Source: QHWK01 sp035315685 (GTDB taxonomy: Bacteria > Acidobacteriota > Vicinamibacteria > Vicinamibacterales > CAVVIG01). Taken from it: DNA of 14,633 bases. The notes beneath the pieces were generated by a model. It was not told the origin of the DNA, ran no database searches, and worked only from the letters and a program-made list of their open reading frames with translations. Below are positions 13,794 to 14,633 of this stretch, one piece after another (positions within the stretch are counted from its first letter, which is position 1; the number at the start of each line of letters is the position of its first letter). The stretch is from assembly GCA_035315685.1 (NCBI GenBank), contig DATFXR010000600.1, forward strand, positions 1-14,633, read 5' to 3'. Made by a program: the position numbers and the translations under genes.

Positions 13794-14633
13794 ATGTTTA
13801 CTACGCTGACCGGCTGGACCCGGCGTGAATTATTCCGGCGATCTTGGCTTCTGGCCTTTCCGGCGATCTTCCGCGGCACTGCGGCGGCAGCGGCGCCGGC
13901 CATCGCATCGTCCGCTGCTCCGGCCGCGCTCGACGGACTGCGCGTCGGCGAGGACATCTATCGATCGATTGGCGTCCGGCCACTCATCAACGCCCGCGGC
14001 ACGTTCACGATCATCAGCGGCTCGCTGATGCTGCCGGAAGTGCGCGCGGCAATCGACGCGGCGGCGCAGCACCACGTCCACCTCGATGAGCTGATGGCCG
14101 CCGTCGGTGCCCGCCTGGTCGAGCTGACCCGGGCCGAATTCGGCATGGTGTCGTCCGGCTGCGCCGCGGCGCTGACGCACGCGACGGCCGCCTGCGTCGC
14201 CGGCGGGAATCCCGATCTGCACGTGCGGATGCCCAACCTGACGGGATTTCCGAAAGACGAAGTGATCATTCCGAAACACTCGCGCAACGTCTACGATGCC
14301 GCGGTCCGCGCCGTCGGCGTCAGGGTCGTCGAAGTGAGCACCACCGACGAGCTCGATGCGGCGTTCGGTCCCCGTACCGCGATGGTCTACATCCTCGCCG
14401 GTCCCGAAGCCGACAAGAGTCCGCTCAACACGCGAGCGGTCGCACAGCTCGCCCGTCAGAAACGCGTGCCGGTGCTCGTCGACGCGGCGGCCGAAATCCT
14501 GACGGTGCCGAACGTGCACCTGGAAAACGGCGCGACGCTCGTCGCCTACAGCGGCGGCAAGTGCATCCGCGGGCCGCAGAGCGCCGGGCTCCTCCTCGGA
14601 CGCAAGGATCTGGTGCAGGCCGCGTGGGTGCAC
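13794..14633 (+). CDS. SelA-like PLP-dependent enzyme with Tat-type signal, 3'-truncated by the window edge
   Basis: The frame is open from ATG 13794 to the last base: 280 residues with no stop, so the C-terminus lies outside. Residues 1-45 look like a twin-arginine signal (WTRRELFRRSW at 8-18, hydrophobic run, Ala-rich end). The rest resembles the fold-type I PLP group that includes selenocysteine synthase SelA and D-glucosaminate-6-phosphate ammonia-lyase. Landmarks are IYRSIGVRPLINARGTFT (55-72), LDELMAAVGARLVELTRAEFG (97-117), SSGCAAALTHATAACVAG (120-137) and LVDAAAE (228-234), whose D230 should contact the PLP ring nitrogen. SGGKCIRGPQSAGLLLGRKDL (253-273) includes K256 as the likely Schiff-base lysine. 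It is not a true SelA, because it carries an export signal and sits beside RidA. A lyase or ammonia-lyase releasing an enamine is plausible. Substrate unknown. Confidence 0.88.
   Translation, partial: MFTTLTGWTRRELFRRSWLLAFPAIFRGTAAAAAPAIASSAAPAALDGLRVGEDIYRSIGVRPLINARGTFTIISGSLMLPEVRAAIDAAAQHHVHLDELMAAVGARLVELTRAEFGMVSSGCAAALTHATAACVAGGNPDLHVRMPNLTGFPKDEVIIPKHSRNVYDAAVRAVGVRVVEVSTTDELDAAFGPRTAMVYILAGPEADKSPLNTRAVAQLARQKRVPVLVDAAAEILTVPNVHLENGATLVAYSGGKCIRGPQSAGLLLGRKDLVQAAWVH

Noticed and set aside
13830..14633. 267-codon ORF on the - strand reaching the right edge
   Set aside because: Antisense to the SelA-like gene, whose sense frame has clear PLP-enzyme motifs, a signal peptide and a ribosome binding site.
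13794..14633. Assigning the PLP enzyme as true selenocysteine synthase (selA)
   Set aside because: A Tat-type N-terminal signal and linkage to RidA do not fit tRNA(Sec) metabolism, and no selB, selC or selD is visible.

Overview
The window is GC-rich, densely coding bacterial DNA. The best guess for its source is an Acidobacteriota-type soil bacterium. That is an inference from three things: tandem Oar-like TonB-dependent receptors with an N-terminal carboxypeptidase-regulatory domain, a very large STAND NTPase with WD40 repeats, and a Tat-exported RidA next to a Tat-exported SelA-like enzyme. No rRNA, tRNA, transposase, integrase or CRISPR array was seen.

Left part (1-5861, + strand): the 3' part of one outer-membrane TonB-dependent receptor, then 22 bp later a complete second receptor of 1054 aa. 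The pair reads as one transcription unit for outer-membrane uptake. The substrate cannot be told from the sequence.

Middle part (5858-12721, - strand): a two-gene operon. The upstream gene (12721 to 11066) encodes a DUF4062 (TIR-like fold) protein with a long helical C-terminus. The downstream gene (11041 to 5858) encodes a 1727-aa nSTAND1-type NTPase with Walker A and B, a winged-helix-like region, a short coiled coil, fourteen countable WD40 blades (two seven-bladed propellers) and a TPR-like tail. DUF4062, STAND NTPase and WD40 modules are known as parts of predicted bacterial conflict and signalling proteins. Here the DUF4062 module is on a separate polypeptide. This is the best candidate in the window for an undescribed two-component sensor/effector system. 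Its stop codon overlaps that of the second receptor within a shared CTAG.

Right part (12722-14633, + strand): about 340 bp of non-coding DNA with inverted repeats and a possible promoter, then a possible 30-aa leader ORF with a very strong ribosome binding site. After it come a Tat-exported RidA-family protein, an AT-rich heptamer-periodic inverted repeat of about 110 bp, and a SelA-like PLP-dependent enzyme, also with a Tat-type signal, that runs off the right edge. RidA proteins clear reactive enamines and imines made by PLP enzymes, so these two probably work together outside the cytoplasm.
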